A DNA stretch of 64,000 nucleotides, taken from assembly GCF_030294945.1 (NCBI RefSeq), contig NZ_AP018448.1:11256501-11320500 (forward strand), given 5' to 3'. Position 1 is the stretch's first letter, and every line of letters begins with the position of its first letter. Of this stretch, positions 33,419-40,892 are shown one piece after another. The stretch is from Streptomyces graminofaciens (GTDB lineage: Bacteria > Actinomycetota > Actinomycetes > Streptomycetales > Streptomycetaceae). A program made the position numbers and the translations under genes. The notes under the pieces are model-generated. The model worked only from the letters and a program-made list of their open reading frames with translations, was not told where the DNA came from and ran no database searches.

Positions 33419-35233
33419 GTGCACACCCCCCATCCGCCTCGCCCGTCTTATCCTCCCGCTCCCGGCGCGGTTCCCGGGGAGCCGGACGAGACTCTCGCCG
33501 CCAGGCTGAGAGGCTGGCCGGAAGGCGGAGTCGGCGATCCCGTCGCGCTGCTGATGGCACGGCACTGGCAATCCGCGTACGACTACGCGGTCATCTGCCT
33601 CGCCTCCTCCTCCAACGTCGCGTCGATGGTGACCGCGACCGCCTTTCACCGTGTGATGGAAGGACTCGTGCGTGGAGACTCCGGTGTCGCCCTGCGCCCC
33701 CGACTTCTCGTCACCGTGCGGGACACCGTCAAGGAGTGGTCCGCGGAGGAGGGTACGGCGGGTGTTCTGCCGGACTTGAGGAAACCCGCCGGTGGTCGCG
33801 GTATGCGCGCCGCGAAGTCCATGACCCCGGATAATCGCAAGCTCATCGAGCGGTCATTCCTCGCTCTCCCGGCGATCGGTCAGTGCCTCCTGTGGCACAC
33901 CGAGGTGGAAGCGGAATTGATAACCATACCCACTGGTCTGCTGGGCCTGGACGCCGACAGCGCACAGGCCACGCTGGAGCAGACCCGGGAGAAATTCCGC
34001 GAGGGGTGCGTCCGCGCCCACCGCGAACTCGCGCCCTCCAAGGACTGCCGCTTCTACAACCGGCTCCTCGACGTCCCGATTCGCCGGGGCGGCGCCCTGC
34101 TGCCGGATGTCCAGCAGCATCTGCTGGAGTGCCGTTACTGCCGGTACGCCGCCGAGCAACTCAGCCATTTCGAGGGCGGACTGGGCGGAGTCGTCGCCGA
34201 GGCCGTACTCGGCTGGGGCGCCCGGCGCTACGTCGACTCCCGGCCGACCCGCACGTCGGCCAAGGGCAGCTCCAGACGGCCGGGGAGCGGTGGCCGGCAC
34301 CGTCTGCTCTCCCAGATCCCCACCCAGCGCCGCCGGATCACCGCCGGGCCGCGCAACTCCAAGGCCCTGCTCACCGGAGTCGGCATCACCTCGGGCGCCC
34401 TGCTCGCGGCAGTTCTCGGCGCGGCCCTGCTGTCGGACGACGGCAGCGGAGCCGACCCCGCGGCCTCCAAGAGCTCCTCCGGAGGTGTCTCCGCGCCCGA
34501 CACCGGCTCCGAGAACAAGACGACCACCAGCGCCTCGCCCACACCGCCCGCCATGGCCGGGCGCCCCACGGCGCCCCAGCAGACGCGACTGCGCAACCTG
34601 GCCGCCGACCTGTGCCTCGACATCCAGGGCGGCAAGGCGAAGAAGGGTGCCTCGACCGAACTGGCGGTCTGCTCCTCCGACTGGACCCAGAAGTGGTCCT
34701 ACGAGGAGGACGGTCTGCTGCGCAGCGTCGCCAACCCCGAGCTGTGCCTCGACTCCCAGGTCGACGCCGGGGTCGTCGTCCTCGGCACGTGTGCCGACGA
34801 GGACTCGAAGCGGGCGGAGGATGTGCGCTACGACTTCACCGTGCGGGGGGAGTTGCTTCCCCGGTGGGGGGAGGGGCTTGCTGTCGCGCCCACCGCCAAC
34901 GATCCCAAGACGGATGTCGTGGTGAAGGTCCGTGACCACTCCGATGCGCAGCGGTGGCTGACGGACGGGGTGACGGCCAGTCCCGAGTCGCTGTCGGTCT
35001 CGGGTTCGAACGCCCCGACGACCGAGCCCGTCACGGAGGATCCGTCTCCGGACGACGTCTCCGAGTCGCCCCTTCCGAAGCGGACGGGTGACTCCGTGCC
35101 GCCTGCCGTGCCGGAAGTGGGGGAGGAGGGGTCGGTTCTGTCGGTCGATGACGGGGGGACAGGGGCGGATGCCGAGCCTGTGCTGCCGTTGACGCTGCGG
35201 CTGCCGGATGTGCTTTCGGGGATCCATCTGTAA
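33419..35233 (+). CDS. Sigma-like / zinc-finger / transmembrane / ricin-lectin protein
   Basis: A 604-residue protein of unusual architecture. Residues about 20-200 resemble a degenerate ECF sigma factor: a region-2-like helix block (ALLMARHWQSAYDYAVICLAS) and a region-4-like block (LPAIGQCLLWHTEVEAELITIPTGLLGLD, TREKFREGCVRAHRELA). Next comes an anti-sigma-type zinc motif, His234-x3-Cys238-x2-Cys241 (HLLECRYC), then one membrane segment at about 318-340 (LLTGVGITSGALLAAVLGAALL). Outside the membrane lies a ricin-type beta-trefoil lectin (LCLDIQGGKAKKGASTELAVC) and a Ser/Pro-rich tail. GTG 33419 has AAGGAA upstream. The function is unknown; coupling of glycan sensing to regulation is speculation. 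Confidence 0.75.
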   Translation: MHTPHPPRPSYPPAPGAVPGEPDETLAARLRGWPEGGVGDPVALLMARHWQSAYDYAVICLASSSNVASMVTATAFHRVMEGLVRGDSGVALRPRLLVTVRDTVKEWSAEEGTAGVLPDLRKPAGGRGMRAAKSMTPDNRKLIERSFLALPAIGQCLLWHTEVEAELITIPTGLLGLDADSAQATLEQTREKFREGCVRAHRELAPSKDCRFYNRLLDVPIRRGGALLPDVQQHLLECRYCRYAAEQLSHFEGGLGGVVAEAVLGWGARRYVDSRPTRTSAKGSSRRPGSGGRHRLLSQIPTQRRRITAGPRNSKALLTGVGITSGALLAAVLGAALLSDDGSGADPAASKSSSGGVSAPDTGSENKTTTSASPTPPAMAGRPTAPQQTRLRNLAADLCLDIQGGKAKKGASTELAVCSSDWTQKWSYEEDGLLRSVANPELCLDSQVDAGVVVLGTCADEDSKRAEDVRYDFTVRGELLPRWGEGLAVAPTANDPKTDVVVKVRDHSDAQRWLTDGVTASPESLSVSGSNAPTTEPVTEDPSPDDVSESPLPKRTGDSVPPAVPEVGEEGSVLSVDDGGTGADAEPVLPLTLRLPDVLSGIHL

Positions 35234-35265
35234 GTGGGGGTGCATGTAAGGGGGGCGGATTTTCT

Positions 35266-35481
35266 CGCCCCCGCCGCCCCTACCCGTCCCATCCCCCAGG
35301 GGCGGCTGCCCCTTCGACCCTGCCTGCGCCTTGGAGTTCGGGTGGGTGGGGGTGTGTTGGTGGGTGCGGGTTGTGGTGGGTTGCTCGCGCAGTTCCCCGC
35401 GCCCCTGAAAAGACCGGGCTGCGCCCCGGTCTTTTCACGCGCAGGAGCAGTTGCTTTCAGGAGCGCGGGGAACTGCGCGAG
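35266..35481. repeat. GC-rich intergenic repeat with 27-bp inverted arms
   Basis: 35266-35297 repeats the arm CGCCCCCGCCGCCCCTACCC seen at 43911. From 35384 to 35410 (CTCGCGCAGTTCCCCGCGCC and on) the sequence is mirrored at 35455-35481 with one mismatch over 27 bases. Between them sits the terminator at 35408-35435. The element follows the lectin gene directly. Confidence 0.75.
35408..35435. terminator. Bidirectional intrinsic terminator
   Basis: AAAAGACCGGG (35408-35418) pairs with CCCGGTCTTTT (35425-35435), giving an A-tract on one side and a T-tract on the other. It can end transcripts of the lectin gene from the left and of anything on the minus strand from the right. Confidence 0.85.
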
Positions 35482-35519
35482 AAACCCCCACCGACCCGCA
35501 GTCGATCAACTTGCCCAGC

Positions 35520-35852
35520 CACCCCAAACGCCCACCCGCGAGGGCCGGCGGCGCGGGCAGGGCGAGGCCCAACACCTGCACGGACAGATCCCGTTGCCCG
35601 ACGTCCCGCAACACACGCGGCACGATTCGGTGCCGCTCCAGCGCGGCCCGGTTGGCGCGGAGGGTGCTGCCGTCGCCCGCGCCGCCCGCAACGTAGCCGA
35701 CCGGCCCTGCGCCCAGCGGGTGCTCCGCCCGCCAACTCCTCCACTCCGGTCAGGTGGGTGGGCAGCCGGGGCAGGGCGCCCGTCATCCCGCCCAGACAGA
35801 TCTCGTACTGGAAGTAGCCCAGTGCTTCGCCATCCCTCCAGCCCCTCGCCAT
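35520..35852 (-). pseudogene. Remnant of an FMN-dependent alpha-hydroxy-acid oxidase (lactate monooxygenase-like)
   Basis: Read on the minus strand from ATG 35852, the first frame gives MARGWRDGEALGYFQYEICL, then GGMTGALPRLPTHLTGVEEL. A frameshift near 35710-35730 leads into VGYVAGGAGDGSTLRANRAA, then LERHRIVPRVLRDVGQRDLS, which is the start of the FMN-binding barrel of lactate 2-monooxygenase/glycolate oxidase enzymes. Homology stops after LALPAPPALA, where the repeat region begins. Only about 100 of some 390 residues remain, with at least one frameshift, so it cannot be functional. Confidence 0.75.
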
Positions 35853-36291
35853 CAAGCGCGCGTCGCGTCGCCGACGACACTGGCGAGTACGGCGGGTCCC
35901 GTCCCCCTTCCCCGTCCACGGGGAGGTGCGCGTAGACGAAGACCAGGACCGCATCCCGCGGATCCAGGCGCTCGACCTCGTCGACCCGGGGTCCGCCACC
36001 GGCTGAAGCGGAATGTTTCAGGCCGATTGCCGAACCGTGCAGATTCGGCCATCCGTTGGGTGCCAACGATCAAGAACCGCTCAGATTCGGGGTTTGCGCG
36101 TTCGACTTCCGTGACTTCGCGCCACTGATTCAATACTCAAAGTTACCGAAACTCGTGGGGTCGACGTGTGTTCCGGCGCCCGATTCGGCAGACTCGCGCT
36201 CGCCGATCCGGCACCGCCCGGACCGGCCCCGTACACACGACACCCGTGACGGGGCGGTCCGGCACTTCGACCGAGCGGAAGGATGCACACA
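35853..36291. other. Intergenic region, probable decayed DNA plus the inhibitor promoter
   Basis: No intact gene is supported. The minus-strand frame just upstream of the oxidase relic (DEVERLDPRDAVLVFVYAHL) has coding-like composition and may be more relic sequence, but I cannot name it. The stretch 36055-36170 is AT-richer and should contain the promoter of the secreted inhibitor; no strong box was found. GGAAGG at 36277-36282 is that gene's ribosome site. Confidence 0.4.
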
Positions 36292-36738
36292 ATGCCGAAC
36301 ACCGCGCGCTGGGCAGCCACTTTCACCCTCACCGCGACCCTGACGGCCACCGCCGTCTGCGCCCCCCTCGCGGGCGCCGCCCTCGCCGCCGCCGAGCCCT
36401 CGCCGGCCGGGCTCTACGCCCCCTCCGCCCTGGTGCTGACCACCGGCCGCGGCGAGGCGGCGGCCACCGTCACCCCCGAGCGCGCGGTCACCCTGACCTG
36501 CGCGCCCAGGCCCTCCGGCACGCACCCGGCTGCGGCCCTGGCCTGCGCCGAACTCCGCGACAGCGACGGCGACTTCGAGGCCCTGGCCGGCAGTACCGAA
36601 GCGAAGTGCACCAAGCAGTACGCCCCCGTCGTCGTCACCGTCGAGGGCGTCTGGCGGGGCAAGCGCGTCGCGTACGAGCGCACCTTCGCCAACGAGTGCC
36701 TGAAGAACGCCTCCGCAACCGCCCTCTACGCCTTCTAG
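36292..36738 (+). CDS. ssi: Streptomyces subtilisin inhibitor (SSI) family protease inhibitor, P1 Lys
   Basis: A 148-residue secreted inhibitor. A signal peptide (about residues 1-34) precedes a mature part starting near [19 protein letters not shown]. Disulfide pairs predicted from SSI are Cys70-Cys85 and Cys106-Cys136, with exactly SSI spacing (15 and 30). The reactive-site P1 residue, two after Cys106, is Lys108 (CTKQY) rather than the Met of classical SSI, so trypsin-like proteases are the expected targets. ATG 36292 is chosen over ATG 36283 because GGAAGG abuts the earlier ATG. SSI proteins control extracellular proteases during mycelial development. Confidence 0.93.
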   Translation: MPNTARWAATFTLTATLTATAVCAPLAGAALAAAEPSPAGLYAPSALVLTTGRGEAAATVTPERAVTLTCAPRPSGTHPAAALACAELRDSDGDFEALAGSTEAKCTKQYAPVVVTVEGVWRGKRVAYERTFANECLKNASATALYAF

Positions 36739-36783
36739 GGCTTCCCGGACCGGGGTCGCGTGGTTGCCGTGAGCGTTGAGCGA

Positions 36784-36877
36784 GGGCTCGCGGATGGGGA
36801 GTGCGAGCCCTGCCACAGGTGCCATGCGATTCCGTACGAGGGCCGGCCGGCGGAGTGGGGCCATCGGCCGGCCCTCG
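36784..36877. terminator. Two stem-loops between convergent genes
   Basis: GGGCTCGC (36784-36791) pairs with GCGAGCCC (36803-36810), and CGAGGGCCGGCCG (36837-36849) pairs perfectly with 36865-36877. They lie between the inhibitor gene and the convergent small gene and probably terminate both. Confidence 0.6.
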
Positions 36878-36892
36878 GCATCATTCGCGCTC

Positions 36893-36942
36893 GACGATCA
36901 TTCGGATGTGACGATCATCCGGAGTGACGATCATCCGGATGT
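36893..36942. repeat. Three tandem 16-17-bp repeats crossing a stop codon
   Basis: GACGATCATTCGGATGT (36893-36909), GACGATCATCCGGAGT (36910-36925) and GACGATCATCCGGATGT (36926-36942) are adjacent. The third copy contains the stop codon and last three codons of the minus-strand small gene; the first two lie beyond it. Confidence 0.85.
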
Positions 36943-37122
36943 GACGGTCCAGCGCCCGACCTCGCGGTAGTCGGAGTCCAGGAGGGTCTGGCCCTCGCCG
37001 GGTTTGAGCTCGCAGTGCCGGAGGTTTCCGCCCCAGTACCGCAGGATGCGCTCCAACTCCTGGACGGTGGTGCCTTCGTTCCAGTCGGTTCCGTCCAGGT
37101 CGACCTCGAGAACGAACTTCAC
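36931..37122 (-). CDS. Small conserved-looking hypothetical protein (63 residues)
   Basis: A short acidic protein starting VKFVLEVDLDGTDWNEGTTV and containing LERILRYWGGNLRHCEL and YREVGRWTV. I recognise no named family, but the composition and the phase of third-position G/C are those of a real gene. GTG 37122 is chosen because GGAGG lies 8 bases before it; the open frame could also start at ATG 37182 but with no ribosome site. It converges with the subtilisin inhibitor gene. The last codons fall inside a tandem repeat. Confidence 0.65.
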   Translation of the reverse strand: MKFVLEVDLDGTDWNEGTTVQELERILRYWGGNLRHCELKPGEGQTLLDSDYREVGRWTVTSG

Positions 37123-37480
37123 TTCGCGCGCCTCCACTTCCGTTTCCGTATTGTTCGCGGCTCCTTCAATCGTTTCATTCAACAGCTACTCGGGGCGTGG
37201 CGGCCGGTTTTCGCCGGTAGACCACCGTCGAAAGCTCCGAAAGTGGTGGGAAGCGGCCCAACAGCGGTGCGGCGCACGGGAGTCGATGGAGTCGGGGCTG
37301 GTCAGTGATGAGGCGAAGCCGCTTCCGGCGGTATGGGCGACTCCACCGTGTCAGGGGTGGGACGCGTTCGAATTCGGTGGCTACCCCGACACGGCCACCG
37401 CCATCCCTGCGGCGACGACCGCGGATCACGCTTCACTCGACAAGGTGGATTTCGGTTCTGTTCCTTGACGGGTGCCGTCC
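37123..37480. other. Intergenic region without a supported gene
   Basis: This 358-bp stretch separates the small hypothetical gene from the 3' end of the Ppx/GppA gene, both on the minus strand. The frames crossing it show no recognisable motif. The AT-richer part at 37138-37180 should include the small gene's promoter; no clear box was found. Confidence 0.4.
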
Positions 37481-38542
37481 TCAGCCTGTCGGTGTCGCGA
37501 TCCGCAGCGGCACCGCGCCCGCTGCCCCCGCCCCCGCCGCAGCTCCTGACCCTGGTAGTGAGCCCGAGCCGGGGGTGGGCGTCTGCTCGGCGATGTCCCG
37601 AGTGACCTCCGCCCACCAGGACGGGCCGTCCTCGATGTGCCGGAGCAGTACGCCTTCGCGGATCGCCCAGGGGCAGACGGTCACCGTCCGCAGACCGGTC
37701 AGCTTCATGGTCGTGTGTCCGACCAGCGCCCCGGCCAGGCTCTGGACCGCCCGGGGCGCGGAGATGCCGGGGAGGGCGGCGCGCTCGGCCGGGGGGAGTG
37801 CGGCGAGGCGGTCGACCGCCCGGCCCAGGTCGGCGCGGCGTAACTCCCGTTCCACGAAGGGCCCGTGGCGGCCCGGCGCGGACCCGCACAACCGGGCGAG
37901 CTGCTGGAACGTCCGCGAGGTGGCCACGGCGGTGCGCGGGCCCTCCCAGCGGATCCGCGCGGCCACATCCCGCAGTTGATGGCGGACGCTGCGGCGCAGC
38001 GCCTTCACGCGCTCCGCCGACGGCGGGTCCTGCCCGGTGAAGAACTCGTGGGTCAGCCGGCCCGCGCCCAGCGGCAGCGAGGCCACGAAGTCCGGCAGCC
38101 GTCCCCGGCCGAAGGCCACCTCCAGTGAACCGCCCCCGATGTCGAGCAGTGCGAGCGGCCCGGACCGCCAGCCCATCCACCGCCGCGCCCCGAGGAAGGT
38201 GAGTTCGGCCTCCACCTCGCCCGGCAGGGTGCACAGCCGTACCCCGGTGTCGGCGCGCACGCTGCGCAGGACGTCCGGGCAGTTCGGCGCGGAGCGGACC
38301 ACGGTCGTCGCGAAGGCCAAGGGGGCCGCCGCGCCCCACCGTTCGGCCGTCCGGGCCGCGGCCTCGACGGCTTCCGACAGCTGGCGTACGGCCGGGTCGG
38401 GGACAGGACGGCCCGGCGTCATGTGCTCGGACAGGCGCAGTCGCCACTTGGCGGTGTGCACCGGCAGCGGTACCCCTCCCTCCACATCGGCCACCACAAG
38501 CCGGACAGTGTTCGATCCCACATCAACGACGCTCATCCGCAT
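37481..38542 (-). CDS. Ppx/GppA family phosphatase
   Basis: A 353-residue actin-fold phosphatase of the exopolyphosphatase/pppGpp-phosphohydrolase family. It begins MSVVDVGSNTVRLVVADVE (first phosphate loop) and has LALLDIGGGSLEVAFG (second loop) and ASLPLGAGRLTHEF. At this length it lacks the C-terminal HD domain of long Ppx enzymes, like other actinobacterial short forms. Both ATG 38542 and ATG 38536 are possible starts. It is divergent from the GNAT gene. The glycine/alanine-rich C-terminus after about residue 320 is likely disordered. Confidence 0.88.
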   Translation of the reverse strand: MRMSVVDVGSNTVRLVVADVEGGVPLPVHTAKWRLRLSEHMTPGRPVPDPAVRQLSEAVEAAARTAERWGAAAPLAFATTVVRSAPNCPDVLRSVRADTGVRLCTLPGEVEAELTFLGARRWMGWRSGPLALLDIGGGSLEVAFGRGRLPDFVASLPLGAGRLTHEFFTGQDPPSAERVKALRRSVRHQLRDVAARIRWEGPRTAVATSRTFQQLARLCGSAPGRHGPFVERELRRADLGRAVDRLAALPPAERAALPGISAPRAVQSLAGALVGHTTMKLTGLRTVTVCPWAIREGVLLRHIEDGPSWWAEVTRDIAEQTPTPGSGSLPGSGAAAGAGAAGAVPLRIATPTG

Positions 38543-38742
38543 GACCCCGGAGTACCCGGCGACCGCCCGGGCACGCGTGGGCCGTGCGGCGGCCGGTGGC
38601 ACGCGGTCGTGTACGGGCCATCGATGAGCCGTTGACGCGCCCCGCCTGCCATCGGGCGCTCCCCGGAGGACTCAGCGCTGCTCACGGCCCCGGTCGTGCG
38701 CCGGGCGCCGGACCCGTGATCATGCGGATCATCCTTATTGCA

Positions 38743-38748
38743 TATGAT
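38743..38748 (+). promoter_or_regulatory. Possible -10 box for a leaderless GNAT transcript
   Basis: TATGAT lies with its last base 7 bases before ATG 38755, so a transcript from it would begin at or next to the start codon. No ribosome site precedes that ATG, which fits leaderless translation. The -35 region is poor. Confidence 0.35.
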
Positions 38749-38754
38749 GCGCAA

Positions 38755-39312
38755 ATGCATGACGCAACGAACTACGGCATCAGGGTGGCAGGCCCCGGCG
38801 ACCTCGACAGCGCCCGTGCGGTGATGCTGGACACCGTCTACCGGGACTTCGGCACCGGATATGTGCCGCGCTGGCACGGCGACATCATCGACCTCCACGG
38901 CGCCTACGTCGCTCCGGCCCGCCATGCGCTGCTGGTGGCCGTCGACGAGCGGGACGGGGTGGTCGTGGGCACCGCCGCGCTGGACTCGCGCGGCCCCGCC
39001 CATCCGCCCAACCCCCGTTCGCTGGCAGAGCGTTACCCCTCCGGCGTGACCGCTCAACTGCGACGCGTGTACGTCCGTCCCGAGCACCGTCGGCGCGGTC
39101 TGGCTCGGCGACTCGTCGCGGCCCTGCTCGACTTCGCGGCGGCCGACGGCGGCTATCGCTCCGTCTATCTGCACACCGACCCGGCGGTGGCCGGCGCCGA
39201 GGACTTCTGGCGCTCGCAGGGCGAGGTGGTGTGCGACGAGCGCGAGGAGACCGGGGAGCGGGTCGTGCACTTCGAGGTGTCGGTGCCTGTGGGGCTGCCC
39301 CACCCCTCCTAG
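38755..39312 (+). CDS. GNAT-family N-acetyltransferase
   Basis: A 185-residue acetyltransferase. After an N-terminal IRVAGPGDLDSARAVMLDTV comes the acetyl-CoA-binding motif A, LRRVYVRPEHRRRGLARRLVAALL (Q/RxxGxG/A type), then YLHTDPAVAGAEDFW. ATG 38755 is preferred; ATG 38722 in frame would add 11 residues. The stop TAG (39310-39312) directly precedes the Zur-like operator of the next operon. The acetyl acceptor is unknown. Confidence 0.82.
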   Translation: MHDATNYGIRVAGPGDLDSARAVMLDTVYRDFGTGYVPRWHGDIIDLHGAYVAPARHALLVAVDERDGVVVGTAALDSRGPAHPPNPRSLAERYPSGVTAQLRRVYVRPEHRRRGLARRLVAALLDFAAADGGYRSVYLHTDPAVAGAEDFWRSQGEVVCDEREETGERVVHFEVSVPVGLPHPS

Positions 39313-39329
39313 ATGAAAATCATTGTCAT
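39313..39329. promoter_or_regulatory. Zur-box-like operator
   Basis: ATGAAAATCATTGTCAT is a 17-bp near-perfect inverted repeat closely matching the Streptomyces zinc-uptake-regulator consensus built on TGAAAAT/ATTTTCA half-sites. It abuts a -10-like TATAGT at 39329-39334, so a bound repressor would block RNA polymerase. Fur-family paralogues bind related sites; zinc is inferred from the consensus. Confidence 0.7.
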
Positions 39330-39334
39330 ATAGT
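39329..39334 (+). promoter_or_regulatory. -10 box of the transporter operon
   Basis: TATAGT matches TATAAT at 5 of 6 positions and directly follows the Zur-like box. No good -35 is visible, so the promoter may rely on the extended region now covered by the operator. Confidence 0.5.
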
Positions 39335-39398
39335 CTGCGGAGGCTCGCGCCCGCAGAGTCCCCTCACGTCCCCCCCCTCACGCAGAGAACCAAGGACC

Positions 39399-40892
39399 AT
39401 GCGCTCTCCCCGCCGCCGTCGCGTCGTCGTCGGCCTGCTCCTCGCCCCTGTGCTGACCGGCTGCTTCGCCTCCGACGGCGACTCGTCGGCCGACGACTCC
39501 GCCGACGGCTCCCGACTGCGCGTCGCCCTCGCCTTCCCGCCCGCCGAGAACCTCTCCCCGTACGGCGACGACGCCACCCTCCTCAGCCGGCTCGGCGTCA
39601 CCGAGGGGCTCACGAAGCTGGACGCCAACGGCGCGGCGGCCCCGGCGCTCGCCGAGTCCTGGATCCGGGAGAACGACCGGAACTGGCTTTTCACCCTGCG
39701 CGAGGCCGCTTTCCAGGACGGCACCGAGGTCACCCCGGCCGCCGTCGCCCGCGCCCTCACCCACGCCGGCCAGGCCGAGCCCGTCACCGCCGCGCTCTCC
39801 GGCGTCACGCTCACCGCGAAGAAGTCCGGCGCCCACCAGGTCCGCGTCACCACGAAGGACCCGGACCCCGCCCTGCCGCTCAGACTGTCCAGCCCAGGCC
39901 TCGCGATCCTCTCCGCCAAGGCCTACGACGACAAGCGCCCGAACCTGGTCGGCACCGCCACCGGCCCCTTCGAACTCACCGAGGTCACCGGCACCACCGC
40001 CGCCACCCTGGACCGCTTCGACGACTACTGGGGCGGCCGCGCCCAGGCCTCCGGCATCGACGCCAAGTTCATATCCGACGGCACCGCCCGCACCAACGCC
40101 CTGCGCACCGACCAGGTCGACATCGCCGAGGCGATCCCCGTCTCCCAGGCGGCTTCCCTCGCCAAGGGCACCCGCCACGAGACGGCCACCACCCGCACGA
40201 CCAGCCTGCTTCTCAACACCAAGAACGGCGCTTTCAAGGACGCGAGGCTCCGCGCCGCCGCCCGCGATGCCATCGACCCCGCCGTCTTCGCCAAGGACGT
40301 GTACGAGGGGTACGCCGACACCGGCGTCGGCGTCTTCGGACCCGCCGTGACCTGGGCCGCCGGCAAGCGCGTCGAACCGACCGGGCGCGCGAAGGCCGCC
40401 GACCCCGACGGCACCTCCGTGACCATCGCGACCTACGACAACCGGCCCGAGCTGCCCGAGGTCGCCCAGGTGCTGCAACAGCAACTCCGGAAGGCCGGGT
40501 TCGAGGTGAAGCTGGAGGTACGCGAGTACTCGCGGCTGGAGAGCGACGTTCTCGCCGGGAAGTTCGACGCCCACGTCGGCGCCCGCAACTCCCTGCTCGA
40601 CACCGGCGACCCCGTGTCCGTCCTCGCCAGCGACTTCACCTGCGACGGCAGCTACAACCTCGCCCTGCTCTGCGACAAGAAGGTCGACCGGGCCGTCGCG
40701 GCGGCCGAGCAGGAGTCCGACACCGCCGAGCGGCAGCAGGCGTCGATGACCGCCGAGGCCGCGATCCTCGCCACCGACGCGACGGTCCCGCTTGTCCACC
40801 AGCAGATCATCACCGGCGTCGCCACCTCCGTACGGGGCGTGATCTACGACCCGTACGAGCGCACCCTGGTCGGCACGGGGACCATGCGTTGA
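39399..40892 (+). CDS. ABC transporter substrate-binding lipoprotein, family 5 (peptide/nickel type)
   Basis: A 497-residue lipoprotein. RRRRVVVGLLLAPVLTGC is a signal peptide ending in a lipobox cysteine. The mature protein has the family 5 pattern: EGLTKLDANGAAAPALAESW, FTLREAAFQDGTEVTPAAV, LVGTATGPFELTEV and VEVREYSRLESDVLAGKFDAHV. This family binds oligopeptides, nickel, or metal-loaded metallophores (NikA, CntA). ATG 39399 has AAGGA upstream. Placed behind a Zur-like box and before an MFS transporter, a zinc/metallophore ligand is the best guess. It overlaps the permease gene by 4 bases. Confidence 0.83.
   Translation: MRSPRRRRVVVGLLLAPVLTGCFASDGDSSADDSADGSRLRVALAFPPAENLSPYGDDATLLSRLGVTEGLTKLDANGAAAPALAESWIRENDRNWLFTLREAAFQDGTEVTPAAVARALTHAGQAEPVTAALSGVTLTAKKSGAHQVRVTTKDPDPALPLRLSSPGLAILSAKAYDDKRPNLVGTATGPFELTEVTGTTAATLDRFDDYWGGRAQASGIDAKFISDGTARTNALRTDQVDIAEAIPVSQAASLAKGTRHETATTRTTSLLLNTKNGAFKDARLRAAARDAIDPAVFAKDVYEGYADTGVGVFGPAVTWAAGKRVEPTGRAKAADPDGTSVTIATYDNRPELPEVAQVLQQQLRKAGFEVKLEVREYSRLESDVLAGKFDAHVGARNSLLDTGDPVSVLASDFTCDGSYNLALLCDKKVDRAVAAAEQESDTAERQQASMTAEAAILATDATVPLVHQQIITGVATSVRGVIYDPYERTLVGTGTMR

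Noticed and set aside
37004..37468. A plus-strand frame over the small hypothetical gene and the gap after it
   Set aside because: The composition is irregular and there is no ribosome site; the minus-strand gene with GGAGG before GTG 37122 is better supported.
39313..39329. Iron box (DmdR/IdeR type)
   Set aside because: The dyad lacks the TTAGGTTAGGCTAACCTAA pattern; its TGAAAAT/TGTCA halves fit a Zur-type site better.
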